64,000 bases of DNA from Bacillus massilinigeriensis (GTDB lineage: Bacteria > Bacillota > Bacilli > Bacillales > Cytobacillaceae), in assembly GCF_900117315.1 (NCBI RefSeq), contig NZ_LT630337.1, positions 423,033 to 487,032 of the forward strand, written 5' to 3'. A program made the translations under genes and the position numbers. The notes under the pieces were generated by a model. That model was not told where the DNA came from. It did not search any database and saw only the letters and a program-made list of their open reading frames with translations. Below are positions 35,816-45,500 of the stretch, piece by piece; within the stretch, counting starts at the first letter, position 1; each line of letters begins with the position of its first letter.

Positions 35816-37600
35816 ATGTTTAATTTAGTTCCATTAATGCTTGAAAAAGTGGGCATCATTGTTATTGTCGCGTTTTTACTGTCACAAATGAAATCATTTC
35901 GTCAGATAATCAAAAGAGATCATAAAACAAATGAGAAAGTCATGCTCATACTGTTATTTGGAACCTTTGGGATTATTAGCAATTACACTGGAATCGAGAT
36001 TGAGCATAATACAATTAATAGGTCTGCATGGCTCTCCGAAGTAAATTCTGAGAGTGCAATTGCCAATACAAGAGTGATGGGAATTGTTATTGGTGGATTA
36101 CTGGGAGGTCCTTTAGTTGGAATAGGGGCGGGCGTTATGGCAGGGGTCCATCGATATTTACTTGGAGGTTTTACTGCATTTTCCTGTTCTATTTCTACGA
36201 TTCTAGCAGGAGTGGTGGCTGGATATTTAGGGAAAATGAGAGAAAGGAAGGGAAAGAAGGTCACTGGGGCTTTTGTTGTTGGGATTGGAATGATGCTTGA
36301 AGCAGTACAAATGCTGATAATCCTTGCAACTGCAAAACCATTTGAACAAGCATGGGCACTCGTTCAGGTTATTGGATTACCTATGATTTTCGTTAATGGA
36401 TTTGGAACGATGCTATTCATGTTTATTATTCAATTCATTAAACGCGATGAAGAGCGCACTCGTGCTAATCAAACAAACCGCGCCTTTTTTATAGCAGATC
36501 AAACACTACCATTCTTTCGTCAAGGATTAACCACTCATTCCTGTAAGGAAATTTCTAATATTATGCTTAGACTAACAGATGCAGATGCGGTAGCAATTAC
36601 AGATGAACACCATGTACTCTCCCATGTTGGTGCTGGCTCAGATCACCACCTTCCAAAGTCAAAGCCTGTGACATTTTTAACAAGAAGAGCCCTGCAAAAA
36701 GGAGAGATTTTGGTTGCAAAAACAAAGCAGGAAATCTATTGTATTCAAAGTGATTGTCCCATCCAAGCTGCGATTGTCCTCCCGTTAAAGGTAAAGAATA
36801 AAATTGTCGGGACGCTAAAAATGTATTATACAGACCCCGAAAAGCTAGATAAGGTTCAGCAACAGTTAGCTGAGGGGCTCGCTAATTTATTTTCAACACA
36901 GTTAGAGCTTGCAGAGGCTGAACGTCAGGCTAAGCTATTGAAGGATGCAGAAATTAAAGCTTTACAAGCTCAGATTCATCCTCATTTTTTATTTAATAGT
37001 ATAAACACGATTTCCGTTTTGTGTCGAACGGATGCTGAAAAGGCACGAAAATTACTCTTTGAATTAAGTTCTTTTTTTCGTGGGAACCTTCAAGGCGCTA
37101 GACAAATGCTAATTCCCCTTGAGAAGGAACTTGAAAATGTAAAATCATATCTCACCTTGGAGCAAACAAGATTTCCGGAAAAGTTCCATATCTCATTTCA
37201 AATGAAACCTAACCTTGAAAAGGTGCTAATTCCACCGTTTACCCTTCAACCATTAGTTGAAAATGCAATAAATCACGGGTTCCCTCGAAGGAAACATAAA
37301 GGGGAAATTACTATACAGATATTTTCAAAAAACGACCTATTGCAAATTGTTATTAATGATAACGGAAAAGGTATCTCTGATGATAAAATAGAATTTCTTG
37401 GTAAGCAAGTCGTAGAATCTGTAAAAGGAAACGGTACGGCGATTTATAATATTAGTGAGCGACTTAAAGGAATATACAATGGTCTAGCACGATTTCATAT
37501 TAATAGCCAAGAAAACATAGGAACAACTATAACCATTTCTCTCCCTCTTGAAAGTAAAGGAGTGTATGACCCATATGCTGAGAGTTTATTTAGTGGATGA
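35816..37600 (+). CDS. lytS: LytS-type sensor histidine kinase (BtsS-like)
   Basis: 594 residues: a 5TM-LYT sensor (about 1-210) with GGLLGGPLVGIGAGVMAG, a GAF domain (about 225-360), the His_kinase motif QIHPHFLFNSINTI (His about 390) and a HATPase domain with NAINHG and DNGKGI. It is the kinase of a LytTR-type two-component pair. Its gene overlaps that of the response regulator and the pair is followed by cstA, the arrangement expected for a pyruvate-sensing system like E. coli BtsSR or B. subtilis LytST, both of which control pyruvate transporters. GAGGG precedes ATG 35816. Confidence 0.92.
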   Translation: MFNLVPLMLEKVGIIVIVAFLLSQMKSFRQIIKRDHKTNEKVMLILLFGTFGIISNYTGIEIEHNTINRSAWLSEVNSESAIANTRVMGIVIGGLLGGPLVGIGAGVMAGVHRYLLGGFTAFSCSISTILAGVVAGYLGKMRERKGKKVTGAFVVGIGMMLEAVQMLIILATAKPFEQAWALVQVIGLPMIFVNGFGTMLFMFIIQFIKRDEERTRANQTNRAFFIADQTLPFFRQGLTTHSCKEISNIMLRLTDADAVAITDEHHVLSHVGAGSDHHLPKSKPVTFLTRRALQKGEILVAKTKQEIYCIQSDCPIQAAIVLPLKVKNKIVGTLKMYYTDPEKLDKVQQQLAEGLANLFSTQLELAEAERQAKLLKDAEIKALQAQIHPHFLFNSINTISVLCRTDAEKARKLLFELSSFFRGNLQGARQMLIPLEKELENVKSYLTLEQTRFPEKFHISFQMKPNLEKVLIPPFTLQPLVENAINHGFPRRKHKGEITIQIFSKNDLLQIVINDNGKGISDDKIEFLGKQVVESVKGNGTAIYNISERLKGIYNGLARFHINSQENIGTTITISLPLESKGVYDPYAESLFSG

Positions 37601-38309
37601 CGAGCCATTGGCTAGAGATGAATTAAAATATTTACTTATTAGAAGTAGGCAAGTAGAAATCTTAGGAGAAAGTGATTGTGTAGAGGATGCAATGGTTGAT
37701 ATTCTGAAGCTGAAGCCAGATTTAGTTTTTTTGGATATTGATCTAACCGAGGACAATGGTTTGAACTTAGCAAGACAATTAGAAAGATTGGACCGAGCTC
37801 CAGCAATTGTTTTTGCAACTGCCTACGATGAATATGCTTTACAGGCCTTTGAGTCCAATGCGATTGATTATATATTAAAACCCTTTGATGAAAATCGTAT
37901 TCATAAAGCATTAAAGAAAATATCAAAAATTCTTAACATGGGTGATCATAAAGTTCACCATTCTCCATCCATCAAAAACCCCAATGGAAAAATAGCTGTA
38001 CTTGTAAATGACAGAATCATCCTGTTAACCCATGATGATATCCTTTACCTTGAATCCTCTAAAGGAAAATGCACAATTAAAATGATGGAAAAGGAATACC
38101 AAGTAAGTGATCCACTTGTTATTATGGAGAAAAAGTTGAGCAATTCCCATTTTTTGCGCGTTCATAGAAGTTATATTGTGAATATAGATCAAATAGCGGA
38201 AATAGAGCCTTGGTTTAACTCAACCCATAATTTAATTATGAAAAACGGCTCAAAGGTTCCGGTTAGTCGAACATATGTAAAAGAATTAAAGAACATATTA
38301 AATTTCTGA
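37575..38309 (+). CDS. lytT: LytTR-family response regulator
   Basis: 244 residues: receiver domain with VDDE (Asp8, Asp9), phospho-acceptor Asp54 in VFLDIDL and KPF near residue 104; C-terminal LytTR DNA-binding domain (about 140-243) with LYLESSKGKCTI and FLRVHRSYIVN. It overlaps lytS by 26 nt. ATG 37575 fits the domain border; ATG 37566 is possible. It probably binds the direct repeats at 38338-38370 and activates cstA. Confidence 0.92.
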   Translation: MLRVYLVDDEPLARDELKYLLIRSRQVEILGESDCVEDAMVDILKLKPDLVFLDIDLTEDNGLNLARQLERLDRAPAIVFATAYDEYALQAFESNAIDYILKPFDENRIHKALKKISKILNMGDHKVHHSPSIKNPNGKIAVLVNDRIILLTHDDILYLESSKGKCTIKMMEKEYQVSDPLVIMEKKLSNSHFLRVHRSYIVNIDQIAEIEPWFNSTHNLIMKNGSKVPVSRTYVKELKNILNF

Positions 38310-38337
38310 ATGTTTTGTATTTTATTGGCAGTATTTT

Positions 38338-38370
38338 GCAATTCAACTTTCCTTTCCTGCATTTCATCTT
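38338..38370. promoter_or_regulatory. Direct repeats, likely LytT binding sites for cstA
   Basis: GCAATTCAACTT (38338-38349) and GCATTTCATCTT (38359-38370) agree at 10 of 12 positions and are 21 bp apart, two helical turns, the geometry used by LytTR regulators. They lie upstream of a TAATAT-type -10 region near 38406 and 74 nt before the cstA ATG. Confidence 0.6.
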
Positions 38371-38443
38371 GAAAATCGAATAGAGCCCTTTTCTTTTTGT
38401 ATCATTAATATCGTATACAAAAAAGGTGAAGGGGGAAATAAAA

Positions 38444-40249
38444 ATGAATGCGGTTACAATCGTAGTTGGTTCAATATGTATCCTTTTAATCGTCTATCGT
38501 TTATATGGCACCTTTATGGCTGCTAAGGTTTTGAAGGTCGATGATTCAAAGCCAACACCTGCCCATAAGTTAGAGGATGGTCAAAACTATGTCCCTACGA
38601 ATAAATGGGTAACGTTTGGGCACCATTTTGCTGCCATTGCAGCAGCAGGTCCATTAGTCGGACCGATTTTGGCAGCCCAATTTGGTTATTTACCTGGTTT
38701 ACTATGGCTCTTAATTGGTGCTGTTATTGGTGGAGCGGTTCATGATTTAGTCGTTCTTTTTGCCTCAATGCGCAGAAATGGAAAGTCATTATCAGAGGTG
38801 GCAAAAGAAGAACTTGGCCCTGTAGCTGCCTTCTGTGCAGGGTTAGCTATGTTATTCATAATCACCATTACTATGGCAGGTTTGTCATTAGTTGTGTTAA
38901 GTGCTCTTGAAAGAAATCCATGGGGGACTTTTGCAGTTGGAATAACGATTCCGATTGCAATGGGGGTTGGATTATATCATAAAAAGACAGGGAATTTGAA
39001 AGTAGCAACAGTTGTTGGTTTTGCATTAATAATGGCTGCTATTATCTTCGGGCCAAATATTCAAGGTACGGCGTTTGGAGACTTTTTAACCTTTGAAAAA
39101 AGTACTCTTGCACTTATTCTACCTATCTACGCATTTTTTGCAGCTGCCCTACCAGTTTGGTTATTGCTTGCCCCACGTGATTATTTAAGTACTTTTATGA
39201 AAATTGGTGTTTTTGTAGCCTTAATTATTGGAGTATTTATTGTTAATCCTTCAGTTCAATTCCCAGCATTAACTGAATTTATCCATGGTGGTGGTCCAAT
39301 TATTGCAGGTCCAGTTTGGCCATTTGTTTCTATTACCATCGCTTGTGGAGCTATCTCCGGTTTCCATGCATTCGTCGGCTCTGGAACTACCCCAAAAATG
39401 ATAAACCGTTGGAGCGATATAAAAGGAGTAGCTTTTGGGGCTATGCTTGTGGAATGTTTAGTTGCGATCATGGCTCTAGTAGCTGCAATCTCTTTACAGC
39501 CAGGAGATTATTTTGCCATTAATTCAACACCAGAAAAATTTGCGACTCTTGGCATGGAAACCGTTCATTTAAATGAACTTAGTAAAGAGGTCGGGATGGA
39601 TCTCGAAGGAAGAACAGGCGGTGCTGTTACACTTGCGGTTGGTATGACCTATATCTTCACGGAGATTCCAATTTTTGAGAAGCTTGCTTCATATTTCTAT
39701 CAGTTTGTTATCTTATTCGAGGCGGTATTCATACTAACAGCAATTGATTCAGGTACTCGGGTTGCGCGTTATCTTATACAAGACTTCCTTGGTGACTTCA
39801 TTAAACCATTGAAACGGACTGACTCCATACCAGCTAATATTATTGCCAGTGCTCTAGCATGTTTCATCTGGGGTTATCTCCTATACTCCGGGGATATCAG
39901 TTCTGTATGGGCTTTGTTTGGTGTATCTAACCAATTGATGGCTTCAATCGGTCTGATTGTAGGTGCAACTGTTGTCTTAAAAATTGCTGATAAACGTTGG
40001 TATATGCTGACATGTCTTGTTCCACTAGCTTATCTATATGTAACGGTTAATGTTGCAGGATATTGGATGGTTAAGAATGTCTACTTAAATGCTGAAAATC
40101 CTGGTTATAATGTACTAAATGGTGTCTTATCTATCATCATGCTTATCCTTGGGGTGATTATTATGGTAACATCCATCATCAAATGGATTCAGTTATCAAA
40201 AATCCCACAAACTGTATTAGCAGAACGCTCCAGGGCAGAAGCTTCCTAA
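38444..40249 (+). CDS. cstA: CstA-family pyruvate/peptide transporter
   Basis: About 601 residues with some 16 helices. GHHFAAIAAAGPLVGPILAAQFGYLPG and HDLVVLFASMRRNGKS near the N-terminus, and FVGSGTTPKM and DSGTRVARYL in the second half are CstA hallmarks. CstA/BtsT proteins import pyruvate. Its place behind lytST, with repeat elements between, supports induction by extracellular pyruvate. ATG 38444 has AAGGTGAAGGGGG upstream; GTG 38426 is the alternative. It ends in a palindrome shared with the convergent NO reductase gene. Confidence 0.93.
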   Translation: MNAVTIVVGSICILLIVYRLYGTFMAAKVLKVDDSKPTPAHKLEDGQNYVPTNKWVTFGHHFAAIAAAGPLVGPILAAQFGYLPGLLWLLIGAVIGGAVHDLVVLFASMRRNGKSLSEVAKEELGPVAAFCAGLAMLFIITITMAGLSLVVLSALERNPWGTFAVGITIPIAMGVGLYHKKTGNLKVATVVGFALIMAAIIFGPNIQGTAFGDFLTFEKSTLALILPIYAFFAAALPVWLLLAPRDYLSTFMKIGVFVALIIGVFIVNPSVQFPALTEFIHGGGPIIAGPVWPFVSITIACGAISGFHAFVGSGTTPKMINRWSDIKGVAFGAMLVECLVAIMALVAAISLQPGDYFAINSTPEKFATLGMETVHLNELSKEVGMDLEGRTGGAVTLAVGMTYIFTEIPIFEKLASYFYQFVILFEAVFILTAIDSGTRVARYLIQDFLGDFIKPLKRTDSIPANIIASALACFIWGYLLYSGDISSVWALFGVSNQLMASIGLIVGATVVLKIADKRWYMLTCLVPLAYLYVTVNVAGYWMVKNVYLNAENPGYNVLNGVLSIIMLILGVIIMVTSIIKWIQLSKIPQTVLAERSRAEAS

Positions 40250-40258
40250 GTAGAAGGA

Positions 40259-40283
40259 GGGACAGTGAATAATTCACTGTCCC
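40259..40283. terminator. Palindrome between convergent cstA and qNOR genes
   Basis: GGGACAGTGAAT/ATTCACTGTCCC, a perfect inverted repeat about 12 bp per arm with a one-base centre. No long T-run; probable shared transcription end. Confidence 0.65.
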
Positions 40284-40291
40284 TAGGTTAT

Positions 40292-42571
40292 TTATACATT
40301 TTTGTTGTCAGTTTCAGCATATTCTAATCGATCGCTTGAGAGGGACCAGCCGGTTTTTAAACCAATGATAAACCAAACTAGTGCTAAAGCACCAAGTGAA
40401 AAGATCGTATCCCCAATAATCCGCAGCCAAACGAAAAGAGCGACGATGTCCTGTGACATAAAGGTTGCAGACCGTGCATACCACATGCCGTGCTGTACAC
40501 TTGCCCATGTTTGCATGAGACCGATTGGTAAAAGGCTTATGAGAATCATTAAGGCAAGACCGATATTTATTGCCCAAAATGCAAACCAGAGAGGCCCTGT
40601 TTTCCACTCGCGTTTTACTGTTAGTCCTCGTAAACAGAAGAGCATTAATCCAATCCCCAGCATACCGTATACTCCAAACAATGCAGCGTGTCCATGGACA
40701 GGAGTAGTACTAAGCCCCTGCATATAATATAAGGCAATTGGTGGATTAATAAAGAAACCAAATAATCCCGCACCAACTAAATTCCAAAATGCAACGGAAA
40801 TAAAGAAGTAGATTGGCCATTTATAAGCAGCAACCCACTTACGGGCACGGCTTCGAGTAAGATTTTCATAAGCCTCGAAACCAATTAAAACTAGTGGCAC
40901 TACTTCCAATGCGCTAAAGGTTGCGCCAAAAGCGATAACACCGGTTGGGGTTCCGCTGAAGTATAAGTGATGAAATGTCCCTATGATTCCGCCAAATAGG
41001 AAAATAATTGTTGAGAAAAGAACGGATGTGGTTGCCGTTCGAATTCTTAACAATCCCATTCTTGTGAATAAGAATGCCATTACTACAGTTGCAAAAACTT
41101 CAAAGAATCCCTCTACCCATAGATGGACAACCCACCAACGCCAATATTCTGCAATGGCAATATTGGTATGCTGCCCCCATAATAATGCAGGAATATAAAA
41201 AACAGGAATTGCAGTTGATGCAATTAAAAAAAGCGCAAGAAGATGACGGCTCTCTTTCAGATTTTTAAAAGCTGGCCATAATGCTCTTACCATGAGGAAC
41301 AGCCACAGAAATAGGCCAATGGTAAGGAAAATTTGCCAGAATCGGCCTGTATCTGTATATTCATATCCTTGATGTCCAAACCAGAAATTTGTTACATGAC
41401 CAAGTCTTTGTTGTACTGCAAACCATTGCCCAATCATGGAGCCCGCAACAATAATGATTAGACAAACAAATAGAAAGTTCACGCCGAACCGTTGAAACTT
41501 TGGTTCATGGCCTGAGACAGCAGGAGCAATAAATAGCCCAGTTGCTAGCCATGCTGTTGCAATCCACAATATTCCTAATTGAGTATGCCAGGATCTAGTT
41601 AAGGAATAAGGTATCCATTTATCGATTGGGATGCCATAGAACCCACTTCCCTCAACTTGATAGTGGCCAGTTATTGCTCCAAGTAGAACTTGAACTAACC
41701 ATAAAGCAACTACCACCCAAAAGTATTTCTGAGTAGCCTTCATTGATGGTGTTGCCGATAATGCAAGTAGAGGATCGTTCTTTGGAGAATCCTCTTCACC
41801 CTCATGCCCCTTCTGAGTGGCATAGTACCAAGCTAAGGCACCAATTCCTGCGAGCAATAACACAAAACTAACAACGGACCATACAAGCATTTCACCTGTA
41901 GCCTTATTGCCGATTAAATCTTCATTGGGCCAGTTATTTGTATAGGTGACGTTATCATCTGGTCGATTAGTTTCTGTTGCCCATGTTGTCCACCAAATGT
42001 AACTAATAAAGTCGCGGAGACGATCTGGGTCTTTAATGACATTTTTCGGCATGGCATAGTCTTCACGAAGATCATCTAACTTAGGATCATTTGAAAATAA
42101 GGAAAAATAATGATTACTAATGTTTGCAATTGCTTGTGCCCTTAACGGGGATAAAGTAATCTCCTTTGTTTCTTTGTTGTAGGTATTCGGTCTGATTTCT
42201 TTTTTGAGCCTTTCACGAAGAGCAGCCTTTTTCTCGGAATCTAAGGCTGAATAGTTTTTACCAAAATCTCTTTTTGCCCAATGGTTTAATAGCCACATAG
42301 ACTCACGGTGGAGCCAGTCGGCATTCCAATCCGGAGCAACATAAGCACCGTGTCCCCAAATACTCCCTAACTCTTGTCCTCCAATGGATTGCCAAACATT
42401 TTGACCATCGAGAATATCCTGTTTTGAAAATAAGATTGTCCCATCGGTTACTACAACCCTATCTGGTATTGGCGGCATAGTATTAAAGAGACGGCCTCCA
42501 TAGTAGCCAAGTATGGCAAATGAAGCTATGAATACAATTGCAAGGCTAATCCACAATTTTTTATATTGCAT
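40292..42571 (-). CDS. norZ: Quinol-dependent nitric oxide reductase (qNOR/NorZ)
   Basis: 759 residues. The N-terminal extension (about 1-250, two helices and a large outer domain with QSIGGQELGSIWGHGAYVAPDW) is typical of qNOR. Then come 12 helices with the haem-copper oxidase ligands: SWHTQLG, WVVHLWVEGFFEVF (FeB His and Glu), FHHLYFSG (two His) and TTPVHGHAALFG. It reduces NO to N2O with quinol, a detoxification or denitrification step. GGAGG precedes ATG 42571. No norQ or norD partner is near. Three GCCATAWATT repeats lie upstream. Confidence 0.95.
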   Translation of the reverse strand: MQYKKLWISLAIVFIASFAILGYYGGRLFNTMPPIPDRVVVTDGTILFSKQDILDGQNVWQSIGGQELGSIWGHGAYVAPDWNADWLHRESMWLLNHWAKRDFGKNYSALDSEKKAALRERLKKEIRPNTYNKETKEITLSPLRAQAIANISNHYFSLFSNDPKLDDLREDYAMPKNVIKDPDRLRDFISYIWWTTWATETNRPDDNVTYTNNWPNEDLIGNKATGEMLVWSVVSFVLLLAGIGALAWYYATQKGHEGEEDSPKNDPLLALSATPSMKATQKYFWVVVALWLVQVLLGAITGHYQVEGSGFYGIPIDKWIPYSLTRSWHTQLGILWIATAWLATGLFIAPAVSGHEPKFQRFGVNFLFVCLIIIVAGSMIGQWFAVQQRLGHVTNFWFGHQGYEYTDTGRFWQIFLTIGLFLWLFLMVRALWPAFKNLKESRHLLALFLIASTAIPVFYIPALLWGQHTNIAIAEYWRWWVVHLWVEGFFEVFATVVMAFLFTRMGLLRIRTATTSVLFSTIIFLFGGIIGTFHHLYFSGTPTGVIAFGATFSALEVVPLVLIGFEAYENLTRSRARKWVAAYKWPIYFFISVAFWNLVGAGLFGFFINPPIALYYMQGLSTTPVHGHAALFGVYGMLGIGLMLFCLRGLTVKREWKTGPLWFAFWAINIGLALMILISLLPIGLMQTWASVQHGMWYARSATFMSQDIVALFVWLRIIGDTIFSLGALALVWFIIGLKTGWSLSSDRLEYAETDNKNV

Positions 42572-42629
42572 TAAGGCACCTCCAAATGAGATTTGATATC
42601 CACCCGGATTAATTTCCCAAGGGTATCAT

Positions 42630-42698
42630 GCCATATATTACCCGTGTCGCCATAAATTATTCAGGTAGGCAAATGGGGAAGGTTTGGTGCCATAAATT
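42630..42698. promoter_or_regulatory. Three GCCATAWATT direct repeats upstream of norZ
   Basis: GCCATATATT at 42630, GCCATAAATT at 42649 and 42689, separated by 19 and 40 bp, close to whole helical turns. They also overlap a GGGTA/TACCC inverted repeat (42621-42643). Possible operator for an NO- or redox-responsive regulator such as ResD or NsrR; identity not shown. Confidence 0.45.
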
Positions 42699-42706
42699 GC
42701 TGAAAA

Positions 42707-42748
42707 TAAAAAAAGAAGCTATATACCATGTGAAATTAGCTTCTTTTC
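42707..42748 (-). terminator. Rho-independent terminator of the HTH gene
   Basis: AAAAGAAGCTA pairs with TAGCTTCTTTT across a 15-nt loop; on the minus strand a T-run follows. It lies downstream of the gene at 42799-43296. Confidence 0.88.
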
Positions 42749-42798
42749 CTATATTAAGACTCTAAGTGGTAGCATAAAATTTTTGATACAATCCGATC

Positions 42799-43296
42799 TT
42801 ATGCCCCCAATGGTTTTAAACTAAAATAGTCCAAAGCCATATTAACATTATGTAAATCATAAATCCTTTTCTCAAGGCAAAATTGAATCACTAAATCAAA
42901 GGTTTCGCTATTTGACAAAGAGTAGCCAGCAGAGCTCAAAAGTTCTTCGGCTTCATCTTTATTTAATTCTAATGCTAAAGCAAGGGCGACTACTGTATTC
43001 TTTTTTGGCCGATAATTGGGATTAGAGCGTATTTTAGAAAAGTGTCTACGATCGACTCTAGCCTTCTTGTAGATATCCGAATCACTTTCCCCTTTTTCAT
43101 CAATAAAATCAAATAGCATCTGATTAAAGGTGGGCATTCTCTTATCATTAATGAAATCCACTAATTCGCTATTCTGTACCTCTTCGAAAATATTGAGATC
43201 CTCATAAATAAGAGATTCACAGGCTTTTATTTCAAGCATTTCTATATGAGACTCAACATACACCTGCAACTCTAATAACAATTTCTTATCCAGCAT
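42799..43296 (-). CDS. HTH (Xre-like) protein paired with a VWA protein
   Basis: 165 residues. The N-terminal 55 residues are helical. The middle shows an Xre/lambda-like HTH pattern, DSDIYKKARVDRRHFSKIRS, with YRPKKNTVVALALALELN, and the C-terminus reads LLSSAGYSLSNSETFDLVIQF. This HTH type is widespread in Firmicutes next to VWA, macro-domain or kinase genes, but its role is not established. GGAGG lies 6 nt before ATG 43296. It is divergent from a VWA gene 147 nt away and may repress both. Confidence 0.65.
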   Translation of the reverse strand: MLDKKLLLELQVYVESHIEMLEIKACESLIYEDLNIFEEVQNSELVDFINDKRMPTFNQMLFDFIDEKGESDSDIYKKARVDRRHFSKIRSNPNYRPKKNTVVALALALELNKDEAEELLSSAGYSLSNSETFDLVIQFCLEKRIYDLHNVNMALDYFSLKPLGA

Positions 43297-43443
43297 CCTA
43301 AACCTCCTCGGGACATGGCGAACATGGGGATGGGAGCCTATTCACACGTCCTGCCACGAAAGCATTTGTCGCCTGCAAAGCGACCTATTAATAGTCAAAT
43401 GTAATTAATATTATAGTATAAACAAATGAAAAGGATGATAGAT

Positions 43444-44031
43444 ATGAATAAGAATTTAACAGAAATCATTTTCCTCCTTGATAGGAGCGGTTCAATGTCG
43501 GGTCTTGAAAGTGATACGATAGGAGGATTTAACGGATTTATTAGGAATCAGGACAAAATGGAAGGGGATGTGACTGTCACTGCCGTTTTATTTGACGATC
43601 AATATGAAATATTATGGAATGGTGTAGACGCGAGCCATATCAAGCTTACAGACAAAGAATATTTTGTCAGAGGGTGTACAGCCCTTCTTGATGCAGTAGG
43701 AAAGACAATTTTGAATGTTGACCATCGATTGTCAAACACAATAGAGGCAGAAAGACCTGGTAAAGTCATATTTGTTATTACAACAGATGGCTTAGAAAAC
43801 GCAAGCCGTGAATTCACCTACGAAAAGGTCAAGGAGCTTATCAAACATCAACAAGAGAAGTATAATTGGGAGTTTATCTTCCTTGGTGCAAACATTGATG
43901 CAGCTAAAGAAGCCGACAGTTTAGGAATCGCTGAAAGAAATGCATTTAAATTCGAAGCATCAGAAAAGGGTGTTGAATGTATGTATGACATGGTAGATGT
44001 GGTTGTCTCTGAGAGAAGGAGAGAGAAGTGA
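43444..44031 (+). CDS. VWA-domain protein
   Basis: 195 residues, almost entirely a von Willebrand factor A domain. The MIDAS motif DRSGSMSG is at residues 13-20, the conserved Thr in GCTALLDAVG and the FVITTDGLENAS strand complete the metal site. No signal peptide, so it is cytoplasmic. VWA proteins of this short kind act as adaptors with metal-dependent partners; tellurite/stress and MoxR-type complexes are examples. ATG 43444 has AAGGA 9 nt upstream. Divergent HTH partner upstream, strong terminator downstream. Confidence 0.85.
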   Translation: MNKNLTEIIFLLDRSGSMSGLESDTIGGFNGFIRNQDKMEGDVTVTAVLFDDQYEILWNGVDASHIKLTDKEYFVRGCTALLDAVGKTILNVDHRLSNTIEAERPGKVIFVITTDGLENASREFTYEKVKELIKHQQEKYNWEFIFLGANIDAAKEADSLGIAERNAFKFEASEKGVECMYDMVDVVVSERRREK

Positions 44032-44044
44032 TCGTTTGAAAATT

Positions 44045-44098
44045 AAAAAAGCCTAAAGGGGGAGATCTAAGAAAATTTCTCCCTTCAGGCTTTTTTTA
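44045..44098 (+). terminator. Rho-independent terminator of the VWA gene
   Basis: AAAAAGCCT pairs with AGGCTTTTT, with an inner GGGAGA/TCTCCC stem, then a T-run. Confidence 0.92.
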
Positions 44099-44215
44099 TA
44101 AAAAAATAACAATTATTGTCTAAAATCCCTATCCTGAACATCCTACTCTTGATTTCATGTGATAAAATATTCATAACAATATTACTATTATGTATTTTGT
44201 CCCAATTATTTGGAC

Positions 44216-44230
44216 AATTTTGCGAAAATT
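44216..44230. promoter_or_regulatory. CodY box of ilvE
   Basis: AATTTTGCGAAAATT matches the CodY consensus AATTTTCWGAAAATT at 13 of 15 positions. It lies 33 nt before the ilvE start, where CodY would block transcription when branched-chain amino acids are plentiful. Confidence 0.8.
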
Positions 44231-44262
44231 CAAAGTAACTTATATGGATAGGAGCAATCGCG

Positions 44263-45333
44263 ATGAAAGATTTAAAAATTGAAGTGACATTAAGTTCCAC
44301 TAAAAAGGAAAAGCCTCAATCTGACCATTTGGAGTTTGGAAAAATCTTTACCGATCACATGTTTATTTGGGACTATACGGAAGGGATTGGCTGGCACGAT
44401 CCTCGAATTGTTCCTTATCAACCCATTGCCTTGGACCCGGCATCCACCGTTTTTCATTATGGTCAAACCGTTTTTGAAGGTTTAAAAGCTTATCTTACAA
44501 AAAATGAGAATGTCTTGTTATTTAGACCTGAAGAAAATATGAAAAGATTGAATCGCTCAAATGATCGCTTATGTATGCCAAAAATTGATGAAGAGCTAGC
44601 ATTAAGCGCATTAAAGCAATTAATTACAATTGATCGAGATTGGATACCTTCAGCAGAAGGAACATCCCTATACATTCGTCCATTTATGATTGCAACTGAG
44701 CCTTACCTTGGAGTACATCCATCTAGCCAATATAAATTCATGATTATTTTATCCCCAGTAGGTGCTTATTATAAAGAAGGGATTAACCCAGTGAAGATTG
44801 CGGTTGAAAGTGAATATGTGCGTGCTGTTGCAGGTGGAACAGGAAATGCGAAAACCGCTGGAAACTACGCAGCTAGCCTTAAAGCATCCGAGATTGCAAG
44901 TGAGAATGGCTATACTCAGGTTTTGTGGCTGGATGGAAGAGAGAAGCAGTACATTGAAGAAGTTGGAAGTATGAACATCTTCTTTAAAATCAATGGGGAG
45001 GTTGTGACACCCGAATTAAATGGAAGCATTCTTGAGGGAATCACGAGAAAGTCCATTATTGAGCTATTAAAATATTGGAATGTTCCCGTTGTCGAAAAGA
45101 AAATTTCTATACATGAAATTCAACAGGCTTATCATGATGGTCAGTTAGAGGAAGCATTTGGAACAGGAACAGCTGCTGTCATCTCACCTGTAGGCGAACT
45201 CTTCTGGCAAAACGAAAAGCTAATCATCAACAATGGAGAAACAGGTCCACTATCTAAAAAATTATACGATTCCTTAACTGGAATCCAAAATGGAACAGAA
45301 CAGGATCCATTTGGTTGGACTCATCGTTTGTAA
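44263..45333 (+). CDS. ilvE: Branched-chain amino acid aminotransferase
   Basis: 356 residues of the fold type IV BCAT family (long form). [32 protein letters not shown], the PLP Lys197 in [12 protein letters not shown], and the [14 protein letters not shown] phosphate-binding segment are clear. It converts leucine, isoleucine and valine to 2-oxoacids and back with 2-oxoglutarate. AGGAG lies 8 nt before ATG 44263. A CodY box overlaps the promoter region, and a strong terminator follows. Confidence 0.95.
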   Translation: MKDLKIEVTLSSTKKEKPQSDHLEFGKIFTDHMFIWDYTEGIGWHDPRIVPYQPIALDPASTVFHYGQTVFEGLKAYLTKNENVLLFRPEENMKRLNRSNDRLCMPKIDEELALSALKQLITIDRDWIPSAEGTSLYIRPFMIATEPYLGVHPSSQYKFMIILSPVGAYYKEGINPVKIAVESEYVRAVAGGTGNAKTAGNYAASLKASEIASENGYTQVLWLDGREKQYIEEVGSMNIFFKINGEVVTPELNGSILEGITRKSIIELLKYWNVPVVEKKISIHEIQQAYHDGQLEEAFGTGTAAVISPVGELFWQNEKLIINNGETGPLSKKLYDSLTGIQNGTEQDPFGWTHRL

Positions 45334-45443
45334 AGGAAGATCACAATGTTTGGAGTTAAGGTTGGTAACGAGTCATCTTAAACGAATTAAATCACCCTAG
45401 ATTCATTTAATATTTCTGGACAATTTTATCCTGAATTTAAAAC

Positions 45444-45493
45444 GAAAAGCAGATTCAAAAAGTCGTTTATTGACCTTTTGAGTCTGCTTTTTC
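45444..45493 (+). terminator. Rho-independent terminator of ilvE
   Basis: Long stem GAAAAGCAGAtTCAAAAaGTC with GACCTTTTGAgTCTGCTTTTT and T-run. It can also serve the convergent gene ending at 45501. Confidence 0.92.
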
Positions 45494-45500
45494 ATAATGG

